From Erythroxylum novogranatense (lineage: Eukaryota > Streptophyta > Magnoliopsida > Malpighiales > Erythroxylaceae): 64,000 bases of DNA. Numbering within the stretch: the first letter of the stretch is position 1; each line of letters opens with the position of its first letter. Positions 44,488-58,113 of the stretch are shown piece by piece. Location of the stretch: contig CM057228.1 of assembly GCA_029891385.1 (NCBI GenBank), positions 80,712,964 through 80,776,963 on the forward strand. The letters run 5' to 3'. The notes under the pieces are model-generated. The model ran no database searches and was not told where the DNA came from. It saw nothing but the letters and a program-made list of their open reading frames with translations. The translations under genes and the position numbers were made by a program.

Positions 44488-47409
44488 TGTTGGGACCCGT
44501 TTTCGGAACCCAACTCATAACGAATGAATCGCAGCTTAACTAATATCGCTTCATTTTTTTTTTCATTTACACATTGTTCAAAGTAGTTTCAATTTCCAAT
44601 TTGTATTTCATCAATTCCTCAATCCTTTTAATCCTTCATATTCGATCATATCGCGTTCGCCTTCGAAAAACATTTTATCATTCGCCACAATCATATCTCT
44701 CTTTATCCCAATTTCGCTTATTAACAAATATTTGAATTTCGTCAATCCATCTTATGCCATTCATACATAATTTCCATATCATGTCCATACACAAATCCAT
44801 ACATAAAAGCACTTCAATATTTCCAACCCATCACACAAATCTTCGGACCTCCTGTCCGAATCCCATCATACACATTTACAATCCTATATCTAAACACTTC
44901 CATAATTCTCATTCATATCTCAAGTCATGATCATAATTCACATTCATAAATACTAACCATATTTCACTTACATAATCCCATCCCATAATCATATACAAAT
45001 TTTAATGGCCTTACAAGCCACAATACAATCACAATATAAAATCTGAATGCAAATACAAAGATACAAAAATCCCTCTTTTCGCTCACAGATCTTCTTCTCA
45101 TTACCATGGATGGTAATGAGGGGTGAGCTTACGCTCAATAGGTAACAGTTTATAACAAAACAATAAGCAAAACTCTTGAAATCTTTTTCTTTTCTGGTCT
45201 TAGAAAACATTTCTTTGAAATCCGTAAAGCACATTTTTGAAGAAGTTCTTTTCTTGCTGTAATCAAAATCACATTTTACAAATCGTACACGTCTTAGGCT
45301 TTCAGCCACAAATCCATAGGTTACAAGACATGAATGCATCAACTTGGCAATTCACGTAAGCAATGCACACACAAATGGCTAGAGAGTTCCGTAAACACGC
45401 CAAATAAACCGAAATTTATTGGAAACACAACGAGTCCATTTTGGATCTCAGAGCCCAAATGAGCAGCCGGAGAAGGCTATCACATTATTTTTGTCTACGT
45501 GCACGAGACTATCACGACGTTACTCTCTCGCCCACACAAAAGCACATATAATGCTCAAATCAATTTATCAAATGCTCTTTTCCGAATATACACAGCCATG
45601 AGTCTTTCAAGGCATAGCACAATGTATTTTTGCAATTCATCAAAATTTCATGTATCGAATCAAAAATGATTTTTCAAATCATTTATGCAATGATGCAGCA
45701 ATTATAATGCATTTTAAGTCAGAAAATCTCTTTGTTTAAAGAACGCGGTAGTGGCTTATAAATTCTATTATAAACGGATACCCACCTCGAATCCATGCTA
45801 GGAACTTGTCCAAAGCTCTAATTTCTCCGAAGCTTCCTTCTTTCGCCCACTTTGAAATTTCCTAGACCGAAATCATCCAAATTCATCATCATAAATACCA
45901 TAACCCTCAAAATTTACTATAGGAAACCCAATTCAAACATTTTTCCAAGCTATCTAATGCATCAATTTACAAAAGCCCCAATTTCCAAAATTGGGCATAA
46001 ACCCTAACTCACATTAATCCAAAATTAAACCACCATCTTAGCATAGACATCATAACTAATTTCATAATCCACAAAACCATAATATTCTCCATGATTCTAC
46101 ACCAAAAATTTAAGAAAAGCTTGAAGCTTGAAAATCGGCTCTTACCTCACTCTTCACCATTTTCGGATTTTCTTAGCTCATCCTAGAGCTCTCTTCATCC
46201 TTCATCTTTTTTTTTTGAATCATCTGATTTTACCTCCAAACTTCAAACGCTTATAACTTTTAACTCCGAACTCCAAATTGGACAAAATTGATGTCTATTT
46301 CATAGAGAAAAGACTGATCTACAATGTTTATGGAGAACTTAAATCCAAATTCAGTCTCTAAAAGGGTCAAATGTCTCAATTAATCTTTCGTCTGATTTTT
46401 GCATCATCTGGTTTTTGCATCATCTGATTTCTCAATCACCTAAACAACATCAAAACTTCAATCTATTATAACTTCTAGCCCCGATATCGAAAATTCGCAA
46501 ACTTTATGGCTACCGAAAGCCCTCAACGAACACTACATGTTCATGAATATCATTTTATCAAATTTCACTTAAATCAAAAGTCAACTATTCATCCCCAAAA
46601 GTCAAACTTTCATAATTCTTCATATTTTCACACCTTCACTAATTCTTCCAATTCTCACTCTTCCAATCTTTATTTCCTACCTTTCAACTTCCATTTCAAT
46701 CATCTTAATCATCTCATTCATTTTAACTTTCATTAACTCATAATATTCACTCGACATTTCATAACATATACATATCTCTTTAAAGCCTCAAAGTCATCAA
46801 GACCAATCCATTCTTTCCATCTTGATTTTACATTTTTCCTCACTACCACAATACTCTTCGTCCAATCTACTTCAAACACGATTCAATCTCCACAATTTAA
46901 TCTATAACATAATACATATACAAAATACTCATTCTTTCCATACTTAAATCCTCCATATACAATTCATTCAACACATTCTTATGACAAACATTAAGCCATT
47001 TCTCAAATCATCCATAAGCCACAAAATACATACTTTAGAATAAATTTTGAAAGCAACCACATATCACACAAAGTTCATTTACACAACTTATGACACATTT
47101 TCAATTCAATGCAAGTCATACTTGAACAATCATTTGCAAAACACGATAAAAGGTTCTTACAAGCTTTTGCGGGCATTTCTAGCCCCAATAAATCAAGTCT
47201 CATTTATTGAAATTTCAAAGAAGTTACATAAATAGTAACTATACAAATTCACTTTTTTTCAATTATAAAGATGTTACCCATAATGCATGTACACTGAGAA
47301 CGCTCATTTCATACATTAACCCCCAACATCATTAGCAATATTACCCAAATACCACACTAATTTCCTTGTTTAACGATTTTGACGTCCAATCAAAGTTCGG
47401 GGTCCAACA
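44488..47409 (-). repeat. Tekay-like 3' LTR (internally deleted)
   Basis: It matches the partner LTR at both ends, but lacks about 1.28 kb corresponding to 51949-53230. The break lies at a T-run near 46210. Confidence 0.9.
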
Positions 47410-50219
47410 ATTCTCCCTCCTTAAAAGAATTTCGTCCTCAAAATTTATATCACTTTCTCGGATCGCTTCCTCATTCGTGTTCAGATCACTCACAACTTTC
47501 AACTTCTTGTATCAATAATACCAATATCATATATTTCAAACATAATCGCATATTCGCATTTCGAATCCGGACATCTTTTGTCAAGAACACTATCTCATAA
47601 GACTCCATACGAACTAATTCATATCGAACTTAGCAAATTCTCCCTTTCTCAACCATCATTATTAATTTCACATTCTTCTTATTACAATCACCATATAGCC
47701 CTCTTTCTATTCAACTCAAACTTCAGATCTGTTTTCAACCTCTCAAAACAATTCACAATTTCTTGATCCTTAATTCGACGCACCAAGCCCCCACATGTTA
47801 TGCTTCCTTTTGCTTTTGGTTCCAATAACCTCGATATCGATTTTCTGCTTTATGCATTTGACAAAATACTTAGCCTTAATAGGAATTTCTCATTCATACA
47901 ATCAAAATCTTTTGTATTCCTATTCCATGCTCTCAATTCAATGATTGTCTCCGCTTTTACGATCTGTACTTGCATAAATACTTCCAAGATGTTCTTTTAT
48001 TCATACTGTCTCCAAACTTTAAAGCAATCATTAGTGTAGCAGCTCTTAAACATGTATCAACTCCTTAACTCATAGGACCTTAGTTGCTCCGCACATATGC
48101 AATCACTTAATTATGCTCCATTAGATTTTATCCAAATCTCTTATACAATATCAGTGCATACGACAAACTTTCCAAATTCATGCAGTTGATTTTCATTAAA
48201 ATCATTCTTCAAAATTCTCCTTCCTTCCATTTATCATAAGTTTCACACGTTTTTCCTCACGTGCTCCGACTAGTCTCTCAATTCTTCGAATACTTTTAAT
48301 ACATCATCAACTCTTTGATCACTTCGGTTTCCAATATTATAGTGTTATCGGTCCCTTTGGTTAACACCATCAATTATTATCATATCCCGTGTGCTTCTTG
48401 ATTAGTCCTCGCGATTCCTTAAATAACCGATTCCTCATTAAGGTACATTATCACACTTTCTTTTCAATTTTTCCAATTGACATCCTTTTTCGAATGATTG
48501 TTTCCATTCCTCATACCTCACTTGGCTTATTTTCATGTTTGCTGATTCATACAAACTTCTTTCCACGTTGCAGCTCAACTGCACACTTAACTTCTTGTGA
48601 TTGAAACACATTCAATAAGGCAGACTTGAGTCTCCGAAACATACTTACACAGCATACCTCTCTTTACATCAAACGAAATGCATACCTTCTCGCAGTTTAT
48701 TCTACCCTTTCACTTGAGTCTCCATTAGAGCGGGACTCCAATACTTACTACGAGTCATTACATATTCATTTCTTGACTTGTCCTTTCATTGATCATCCTT
48801 GAAATAAACATGCGATTTGCTTAATCCAATAGCCTTTACGATCAAACTCTATGATATAAGAGACACATTCGTTTACTCTTATATCTCGACATGTCACCAA
48901 TTCATATCTTATGCTACTGATATACCAATCACACTAATTCCGAATAACCTCTGAATATCACCTCTTTTCAAATTTTCTGCTCCATCGCAGTTACCTTTCC
49001 AGCAAAATCATCTATACCATACTTTATCTCAGTTCTTTGATTCATCTCATAACTTAACTCTAGGGATCAAAGATGACTCCATAAGCCATGTCCGAAAATA
49101 GATCTCATATACTCAATCACAGTATCAAAGATGCACTCTCAATAACTGGTCGCCACTCTTCGGAAATTTATTTCCGAATCCACTATTTACAGAAGCCCAT
49201 CCAAAAGGAGTATGAGATTCACATCACAACTCCTAGAGACCTATCATCTCATTTCAAACTTCCTCCTTGCGTTTATTGGTTCCTTTACAAGCAACCCGGT
49301 TGATCCATACCAGGGGTCCTTGTCCTCTGGACTATGGAAGAATTACTAAGTTCCATTGTTGAATCGAGGGAAGAGCTTATAATCCTAGCTACTGGTCAAG
49401 GAAGACCTGCATTCTCTAGTCATACACTAACTTATCTGGCTTCCTGACCAGTTCCACTTTGCTTGCATACTGTCTTTCATTCAATTTCTGCGAGTAATGA
49501 TATATCCATATCGATTCAAACACTTACCTACAGCATAATTCCATTACCGAAGTCACCAACATATCCAAAAATACCGAATTCATGTCTAACATATCGGACC
49601 ACGAAAATTCTTATTTCCAATTAGCCACACTTTCATTGCCTTATATTCTAACAAAATACCCTTCTTCCTATTGTCTCTCATAGTCCAAACACTTAGCAAC
49701 AGTTCACACATATGACTGATTCTATACTCATCCGTGCCCTCCTTTAAGGGTGCGAAATCAGGTATAACCGATCCTTGCAAAACTCCTCGTATCCTGTTAC
49801 GAGGTGGCACACTACTCCTTTATTCCTCAGCCAATTCGAAATTATCGATACATATTCATCATGAAGTTTTGACCTCAATTCCACTAATCTCTTCTTAATG
49901 CGAATGATTACCATCAAAAGGAATGCCGATAAGTACTCTGATCAAGGTCTAAATCATCTGACCTTTAAGGACGTCAACTTAACGATCCGAGACTTAAATT
50001 CTCAACCAAAGACTTTCGACACTTCCAATATAATGGCATTGAATCCGTATCTACCATAATTGCCTCTACTTATCCACAACTTCCTTTTCTCATATCAGAG
50101 TATCATCATTTTTTTTTCTATTAGATCTATCACCTCAAACTTTTCACAATTTCTTATGCGTCTAACCCATACACATGCGCCCATGTAAGATCATAATACC
50201 GGCGCTCTGATACCATAAA
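47410..50219 (-). pseudogene. Decayed internal region of the Tekay-like element
   Basis: The 3' end, on the - strand, reads a FEDEILL-type stretch followed by the polypurine tract AAGGAGGGAGAAT, the usual end of Tekay/Del pol. At the other end a gag-like start, MPPRNRIRG, lies at 49810. Between them I could find no RT, RNase H or integrase motif in any frame. Pol is therefore either deleted or unrecognisable. Confidence 0.5.
50204..50215 (-). other. Primer-binding site of the Tekay-like element
   Basis: The - strand reads TGGTATCAGAGC (tRNA-iMet), four bases inside the 5' LTR. Confidence 0.92.
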
Positions 50220-53200
50220 TGTTGGGACCCGTTTTCGGAACCCAACTCATAACGAATGAATCGCAGCTTAACTAATATCGCTTCATTTTTTTTTCATTTA
50301 CACATTATTCAAAGTAGTTTCAATTTCCAATTTGTATTTCATCAATTCCTCAATCCTTTTAATCCTTCATATTCGATCATATCACGTTCGCCTTCGAAAA
50401 ACATTTTATCATTCGCCACAATCATATCTCTCTTTATCCCAATTTCGCTTATTAACAAATATTTGAATTTCGTCAATCCATCTTATGCCATTCATACATA
50501 ATTTCCATATCATGTCCATACACAAATCCATACATAAAAGCACTTCAATATTTCCAACCCATCACACAAATCTTCGGACCTCCTGTCCGGAATCCCATCA
50601 TACACATTTACAATCCTATATCTAAACACTTCCATAATTCTCGGTCATATCTCAAGTCATGATCATAATTCACATTCATAAATACTAACCATATTTCACT
50701 TACATAATCCCATCCCATAATCATATACAAATTTTAATGGCCTTACAAGCCACAATACAATCACAATATAAAATCCGAATGCAAATACAAAGATACAAAA
50801 ATCCCTCTTTTTCGCTCACCAGATCTTCTTCTCATTACCTGTGGATGGTAATGAGGGGGTGAGCTTACGCTCAATGGGTAACAGTTTATAACAAAACAAT
50901 AAGCAAAACTCTTGAAATCTTTTTCTTTTCTGGTCTTAGAAAACATTTCTTTGAAATCCGTAAAGCACATTTTGAAGAAGTTCTTTTCTTCAGTAATCAA
51001 AATCACATTTTACAAATCATTACACGTCTTGGGCTTTCAGCCACAAATCCATAGGTTACAAGACATGAATGCATCAACTTGGCAATTCACGTAAGCAATG
51101 CACACACAAATGGCTAGAGAGTTCCAGTAACACGCCAAATAAACCGAAGTTTATTGAAACACAACGAGTCCATTTTGGATCTCGTAGGCCCAAGGCGGGC
51201 AGGGGAGAAGGCTATCACATTATTTTTGTCTCGTGCGAGACTATCACGACGTTACTCTCTACCCACACAAAAGCACATATAATGCTCAAATCAATTTATC
51301 AAATGCTCTTTTACGAATATACACACCCATGAGTCTTTCAAGGCATAGCACAATGTATTTTTGCAATTCATCAAAATTTCATGTATCGAATCAAAAATGA
51401 TTTTTCAAATCATTTATGCAATGATGCAACAATTATAATGCATTTTAAGTCAGAAAATCTCTTTGTTTAAAGAACGCGGTAGTGGCTTATAAATTCTATT
51501 ATAAACGGATACCCACCTCGAATCCATGCTAGGAACTTGTCCAAAGCTCTAATTTCTCCGAAGCTTCCTTCTTTCGCCCACTTTGAAATTTCCTAGACCG
51601 AAATCATCCAAATTCATCATCATAAATACCATAACCCTCAAAATTTACTATAGGAAACCCAATTCCAACATTTTTCCAAGCTATCTAATGCATCAATTTA
51701 CAAAAGCCCCAATTTCCAAAATTGGGCATAAACCCTAACTCACATTAATCCAAAATTAAACCACCATCTTAGCATAGACATCATAACTAATTTCATAATC
51801 CACAAAACCATAATATTCTCCATGATTCTACACCAAAAATTTAAGAAAAGCTTGAAGCTTGAAAATCGGCTCTTACCTCACTCTTCACCATTTTCGGATT
51901 TTCTTAGCTCATCCTAGAGCTCTCTTCATCCTTCATCTTTTTTTTTTCTTAGAGCATGTTCGAAATCCTCCTGGGAAGCTCACAAAATCGAACCCTAGCT
52001 GCTGTCTTTCCTTTTCTCTTTTCACCGAACCCACTCTTCTCTTTTATCTCTTCTTTCTTTCTTTCTTTTGTTTCTCTTTATTCTGTTTCTCTAACTCTCA
52101 CGACCACAGCCTGCTTCTCCTCTATTTATACTACAGCCACATGCCATGTCATTTAATGAATGAGGAAAGACTCTCATGCCCCTCCTTATAAGCCTACTAA
52201 CTTAACTCTTTAAGTGTTCTTCCAAAATTGCCCTTAAAAGTTGATATCTTGGCTCCAAATTCCGATCAGGTAAATAAAGGAATTTTACAAAAATTTCTTC
52301 TTCAAAATGTTCCCCTCGATCATACGAATCTAACGCAACAAACCGCGCTTAATTCGGATCTAAAACGAAGAAGTTATGGCCAAAATACTATCAGACCCGT
52401 ACAAAATCTGAGACTGCACACTACACCGAGTTTCATTCCAAAATCCGACAGTCTTAGAGGCTCCATCTTGATAGGGGTTCTTCATCAAAGTTGTAGCCTT
52501 ATAACTCTAGTTTAATCTCCAATTTGAATCACCTCAATCCGAGCTCTGTAGCTCCATATATCCTCAAAATACTGATCCGTGTGTAGACTGTTTACCTTCC
52601 ATCCGCTTTTCCTTTCATCTGATTTTCCTTCCATCTGCTTTTTCCTTCCATCTGATTTTTCCTTCCATATGCTTTTTCCTTCCATCTGATTTTTCCTTCC
52701 ATCTGATTTTCCTTTCATCTGCTTTTCCTTCCATCTGCTTTTCCTTCCATCGATTTTCCTTTCATCCTTTTCCTTCCATCTACTTTTCCTTCCATCGATT
52801 TTTCCTTCCATCGATTTTCCTTTCATCCGCTTTTCCTTCCATCCGCTTTTTTCTTCCATCGATTTTCTGTTCATCGTCGATTTTCTATCATCGATTTATT
52901 GTTCATCGTCGATTTTCTATCGTCGATTTATGTTTATCGCCCGATTTTCTATCGTCGATTCTTGTTCATCGTCAAATTTTCTATCGTCGACTTCATGTTT
53001 ATCGCCGATTTTCTATCGTCGATTCTTCGTTCATCGTCTAATTTTCTATCGTCGACTTTTCCATCACTGATTTTTGCATCGGTGATTTTGCATCACTGAT
53101 TTCCATCGACTAATTTTTGCATCGGTGATTTTGCATCGGTGATTTTGCATCACTGATTTTTTGCATCACCGATTTCCATCACTGATTTTGCATCACCGAT

Positions 53201-54424
53201 TTTGCATCAACTGATTTTCATCACTGATTTTTTTGAATCATCGATTTTACCTCCAAACTTCAAACGCTTATAACTTTTAACTCCGAACTCCAAATTGGAC
53301 AAAATTGATGTCTATTTCATAGAGAAAAGACGATCTACAATGTTCATGGAGAACTTAAATCCAAATTCAGTCTCTAAAAGGGTCAAATGTCTCAATTAAT
53401 CTTTAAATCGATTTTTGCATCATCTGGTTTTGCATCATCGATTTCTCAATCACCTAAACAACATCAAAACTTCAATCTATTATAACTTCTAGCCCGATAT
53501 CGAAAATTCATGCAAACTTTATGGCTACCGAAAGCCCTCAACGAACACTACATGTTCATGAATATCATTTTATCAAATTTCACTTAAATCAAAAGTCAAC
53601 TATTCATCCCCAAAGTCAAACTTTCATAATTCTTCATATTTTCACACCTTCACTAATTCTTCCAATTCTCACTCTTTCAATCTTTATTTCCTACCTTTCA
53701 ACTTCCATTTCAATCATCTTAATCATCTCATTCATTTTAACTTTCATTAACTCATAATATTCACTCGACATTTCATAACATATACATATCTCTTTAAAGC
53801 CTCAAAGTCATCAAGACCAATTCATTCTTTCCATCTTGATTTCACATTTTCCTCACTACCACAATACTCTTCGTCGAATCTACTTCAAACACGATTCAAT
53901 CTCCACAATTTAATCTATAACATAATACATATACAAAATACTCATTCTTTCCATACTTAAATCCTACATATACAATTCATTCAACACATTCTTATGACAA
54001 ACATTAAGCCATTTCTCAAATCATCCATAAGCCACAAAATACATACTTTAGAATAAATTTTGAAAGCAACCACATATCACACAAAGTTCATTTACACACT
54101 TATGACACATTTTCAATTCAATGCAAGTCATACTTGAACAATCATTTGCAAAACACGATAAAAGGTTCTTACAAGCTTTTGCGGGCATTTCTAGCCCCAA
54201 TAAATCGAAGTCTCATTTATTGAAATTTCAAAGAAGTTACATAAATAGTAACTATACAAATTCACTTTTTTTTTCAATTATAAAGATGTTACCCATAATG
54301 CATGTACACTGAGAACGCTCATTTCATACATTAACCCCCAACATCATTAGCAATATTACCCAAATACCACACTAATTTCCTTGTTTAACGATTTTGACGT
54401 CCAATCAAAGTTCGGGGTCCAACA
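50220..54424 (-). repeat. Tekay-like 5' LTR (full length)
   Basis: It starts TGTTGGACCCCGAACTTT and ends GGGTCCCAACA on the - strand. It holds the extra 1.28-kb segment missing from the partner, including low-complexity arrays at 52590-53240. Confidence 0.9.
52590..53240. repeat. Successive simple arrays: TTCCTTCCATC, ATCGTCGATT, and CATCACTGATTTTG types
   Basis: About 290 bp of roughly 18-20-bp ttccttccatctgatt units grade into a catcgtcgattttctatcg array (about 52870-53060). That grades into units of the form gcatcactgatttt (about 53060-53240). The arrays look derived from one another by drift of the unit. Confidence 0.8.
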
Positions 54425-54485
54425 TGGCTGACCGACCTCTGATGGCCGACCGACCTCTGTTGGCCGACCGATCTTCGTTCTGGCC
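54425..54485 (+). repeat. GGCCGACC minisatellite, right part
   Basis: This continues the 44350-44487 array on the other side of the nested element. Confidence 0.75.
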
Positions 54486-54540
54486 GAGCTCTGACCTCCC
54501 TTCACTCTTTTGGCCATAACTTCTTCGTTCGACATCTGAT

Positions 54541-55870
54541 CGATCTGATTCTTTTTGGAAATTAAAATAGAGACATGGGGCTACAAATGTTATGAAGGAG
54601 CCGAGCTATAATGTAGCCTCTAAGACTTTCAATTTTAGGTCGGAAGTTCAGTGTAATGTTCAGTCTCGGTGTTGTAATGGCTGAACAGTGTTTAGTATTT
54701 TGAAGATATCTCGATCGGTAGAGCTCCGATCGATCTGGTTCTTTTTGGAAATTAAAATAGAGACATGGGGCTACAAATGTTATGAAGGAGCCAAGCTATA
54801 ATGTAGCCTCTAAGACTTTCAATTTTAGGTCGGAAGTTCAGTGTAATGTTCAGTCTTGGTGTTGTAATGGCTGAACAGTGTTCAGTATTTTGGAGATATC
54901 TCGATCGGTAGAGCTCCGATCGATCTGATTCTTTTTGAAAATTAAAATAGAGACATGGGGCTACAAATGTTATGACAGATCCGAGCTATAATGTAGCCTA
55001 TAAGACTTTCAATTTCAGGTCGGAAATTCAGTGTAATGTTCAGTCTCAGTGTTGTAATGGCTGAACAGTGTTCAGTATTTTGGAGATATCTCGATTGGTA
55101 GAGCTCCGATCGATCTGATTCTTTTTGGAAATTAAAATAGAGGCATTGGGCTACAAATGTTATGAAGGAGTCGAGCTATAATGTAGCCTCTAAGACTTTT
55201 AATTTCAGGTCGGCAGTTCAGTGTAATGTTCAGTCTCGGTGTTGTAATGGCTGAACAGTGTTCAGTATTTTGGAGATATCTCGATCGGTAGAGCTCCGAT
55301 TGATCTGATTCTTTTTGGAAATTAAAATAGAGACATGAGGATACAAATGTTATGAAGGAGCGGAGCTATAATGTAGCTTCTAAGACTTTCAATTTCAGGT
55401 CGAAAGTTCAGTGTAATGTTCAGTCTCAGTGTTGTAATGGCTGAACAGTGTTCAGTATTTTGGAGATATCTTGATCGGTAGAGCTCCGATCGATCTGATT
55501 CTTTTTGGAAATTAAAATAGAGACTTGGGGCTACAAAATTTATGAAGGAGCCGAGCTATAATGTATCCTCTAAGACTTTCAATTTCAGGTCGGAAGTTCA
55601 GTGTAATGTTCAGTCTTGGTGTTGTAATGGCTGAACAGTGTTCATTATTTTGGAGATATCTCGATCGGTAGAGCTCCGATCGATCTGATTCTTTTTGGAA
55701 ATTAAAATAGATACATGGGGCTACAAATGTTATGAAGGAGCCGAGCTATAATTTGGCCTCTAAGACTTTCAATTTTGGGTCGGAATTTAGATGTAGTGTT
55801 CAGCGTCGAGTCTGAAGAACAGACTTCAGTATTTTTGAGATATTTTGAGATATAGAGCTCCAATCGACTT
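54541..55870 (+). repeat. Seven tandem copies of a 190-bp unit in the solo LTR
   Basis: Copies begin (cgatctgattctttttgg) at 54541, 54731, 54921, 55111, 55301, 55491 and 55681. The spacing is exactly 190 bp every time, with only scattered substitutions. The last copy decays after about 55790. Each unit includes ttcagtgtaatgttcagt and gatatctcgatcggtagag. Confidence 0.93.
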
Positions 55871-58113
55871 GATTATTGAAGCGATGGATTTGTAAAACAT
55901 AGACGGACATTTTATAAAAGAAAGTTTTGTTAAAGTACTTCATGTACTTGATCGAAATAATCAGACAAGATGTCAGTTTTAAGGACAATTTTAGAAGTTT
56001 ACTTAAAGGGTTAAGTTTATAAGCTTAAATGGAGGGGCATATGGGTCATTCCTCATTCATTTAATGACATGGCACTATAAAAACAAGAGGGCTGTCATTG
56101 TTTGAAGGGGAAGCCCGAAACTTATAATCAATGGAAAGAAAGAATAAGAGAATAAGAGAGAAGAGAGAAGGGAGAGCAAGCTTCGGTGAAGAAAAGGGGA
56201 GAAAGCTAGGGCTCGATTTTTCTACCACTTGGAGAGACATTTTGATGTCATTCCAAGAGAGAAAAAGGTAGAGGATGGAGAGAGTTTCATCTTGAACCAA
56301 AAAAACCTGAAAATGGAGGAGAAATGAGGTAAGAGCAATTTTTAAGATTTGAGTTTCTCTTAAAGTTTTGGTTTAAAATTATGAAAAATGGTATGGATTT
56401 GTGAAGTATGAAGTCAATTTTGATGATTGCTAAGTATTATGGGTTTAGTTTTGGATAGAAATTAATTAGGGTTTATACCCAAATTTGAAATTTGGGGGAT
56501 TTTGGCAATTTATGATTTAGAAAGCTTGAATATAGGAGAGATTTATATTTTCTAAGTTCAATTTGAGTAATTAAATTAATTATGATGTTGAAATTGGGTG
56601 GAATTGCTTTAGGTAAAGTTAAATTGGAAGAAAGAAGGAATCAATGCACAAATTGGAGCGAGGAACAAGTTTCTAGCATCGATTCGAGGTGGGTACCTGT
56701 TTATAATAAAATTTATAAGCCATTAATGCTTTCTTTAAACAAAGAGATCTTTCGATTTCAATTGCATCGTAAATGTTGCACCATTATGTGAATGATTTGA
56801 AAAATCATTATTGATTCCATACATAAACTTTTGATGAAATGCAAAATACATTTGTGTTATGCCTCGAAAGATTCCATGGCATTTCGTATATTTAGAAAAG
56901 AGCATTCGATAAAGTGATTGAGCATGAATATGTGCTTTTGTTTGGGCGAGAGAGGAACGTTGTGTTAGTCACGTGCACGTCGACGTATAGTCTTCTCCCG
57001 ACTGCCCTCTTGGGGCCACGAGATCCTGAGAAATCAGATTCGTTGTGTTTACGATAAACTTCGGTTTATTTGTTGTGTTCCACGGAACTTTCGGGCTATG
57101 TGTTGTGCATTGCATATGTGGTTTGTCATTGCATTTATGAATTATCAAGTTGATGCATTCATGTTTTGCAACCTATGGGTTTATGGCTGAAAGCCTAAAA
57201 ATCATACGTTTTGCAATTGTGATTTGACTACAGCAAGAACGAAATTTTTAGAAAATGTGCTTTACGGATTTTAAAATTTTTTTTCTAAGACTAGAAAAGA
57301 AAAAGAATTTCAAGGATTTTACTTATATATTTGTTATAAACTGTTACCCACGGGCTGTAAAGCTCACCCCCTTCATTCCCATCCACAGGTGATGAGAAGA
57401 AGATTGGGTGAAAGAAAATGAAGATTTTTGTTTGCATGTGTTTACATTGTATTATTGTTAAGTTAGATGGTTGCTGAGAAGTCTAGAATCGTTGTGTATT
57501 GTGTACTTTGGTTTAGGGTTAAGAGTAATGTATAAGGCTTGAAAATGCCACTGTAATTTGTATAAAGCTTTGATTTATGAAATGGTGTATAAATCGTAAT
57601 TGAATTTATGAGGTTTGGATGAGGCTATTGAGTTATGGTATTGCACATGGATATGCTATATAACTTTTGTATGTTCAACTGAGATGTAAGCATGATTTGT
57701 ATATGGAAAAATGTGAATGAACGGGTATTAGACATTGGATAATGAGATTGTATGTGGATGAAATTGGATTGAGGATATTGAAGTCACTTGTAAGAGGGAA
57801 TGAAAATGAAAGAAAAAAAAATACACAGATTTGGATTAGTTTAGACCTATAGTCTGAAAGTTTCCAACACAAACGTTTTCTTCGATATTTGTTCACGGAT
57901 GTCAGAAATTGGTTTCGATTCGATTTGATCCAATGTTTGCTTCCGATTCTTTCGCTTTAAGAGTGGATTTGCTTTCGTGTTGTAAATGTCATTCTTCGCT
58001 TTCGCTTATGATTTTGCTTCTGCCATATGTTCCTTTCTTTTGATTTTGCTTTCGTTTCGTATTCGTTTTCCATTTCTTCGGTTGGGATCTGGTTTTCGGA
58101 TCGGGTCCCAACA

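Larger units (their letters stand above)
44488..54424 (-). mobile_element. Tekay/Del-like Ty3/gypsy element with very long, unequal LTRs
   Basis: LTRs are 44488-47409 (2922 bp) and 50220-54424 (4205 bp). The flanks are tggcc and tggct, a target duplication with one mismatch. There is a primer site next to the 5' LTR and a polypurine tract next to the 3' LTR. The interior (47410-50219) is only 2.8 kb and badly decayed. It is inserted in reverse orientation into the solo LTR of a related family. Confidence 0.85.
43151..58113 (+). mobile_element. Solo LTR (about 5 kb) of a Tekay/Del-like gypsy family, itself split by another element
   Basis: The unit starts tgttggaccccgaacttt and ends gggtcccaaca, and is flanked by the perfect target duplication aatcg (43146-43150 and 58114-58118). 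It interrupts the Sirevirus RT exactly at ..PVARL/EAIRL. Its two parts, 43151-44487 and 54430-58113, hold no primer site, polypurine tract or internal genes. They share blocks with the LTRs of the inner element (for example the gattcgaggtgggtacc stretch near 56685). This fits a single LTR left by LTR-LTR recombination. Confidence 0.8.

Noticed and set aside
46506..49303. Many 60-80-aa + strand ORFs
   Set aside because: They are chance frames in C/T/A-rich LTR and decayed interior sequence, without domains or conserved starts.
52512..52874. 120-aa - strand ORF rich in KSMEGK/RKEK repeats
   Set aside because: It is a translation of the TTCCTTCCATC simple array; it has low complexity and no other support.
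54541..55870. CRISPR-like or satellite call for the regular repeats
   Set aside because: Units are 190 bp, contiguous without spacers and lie in a plant LTR. A CRISPR reading makes no sense, and seven copies do not make a satellite.
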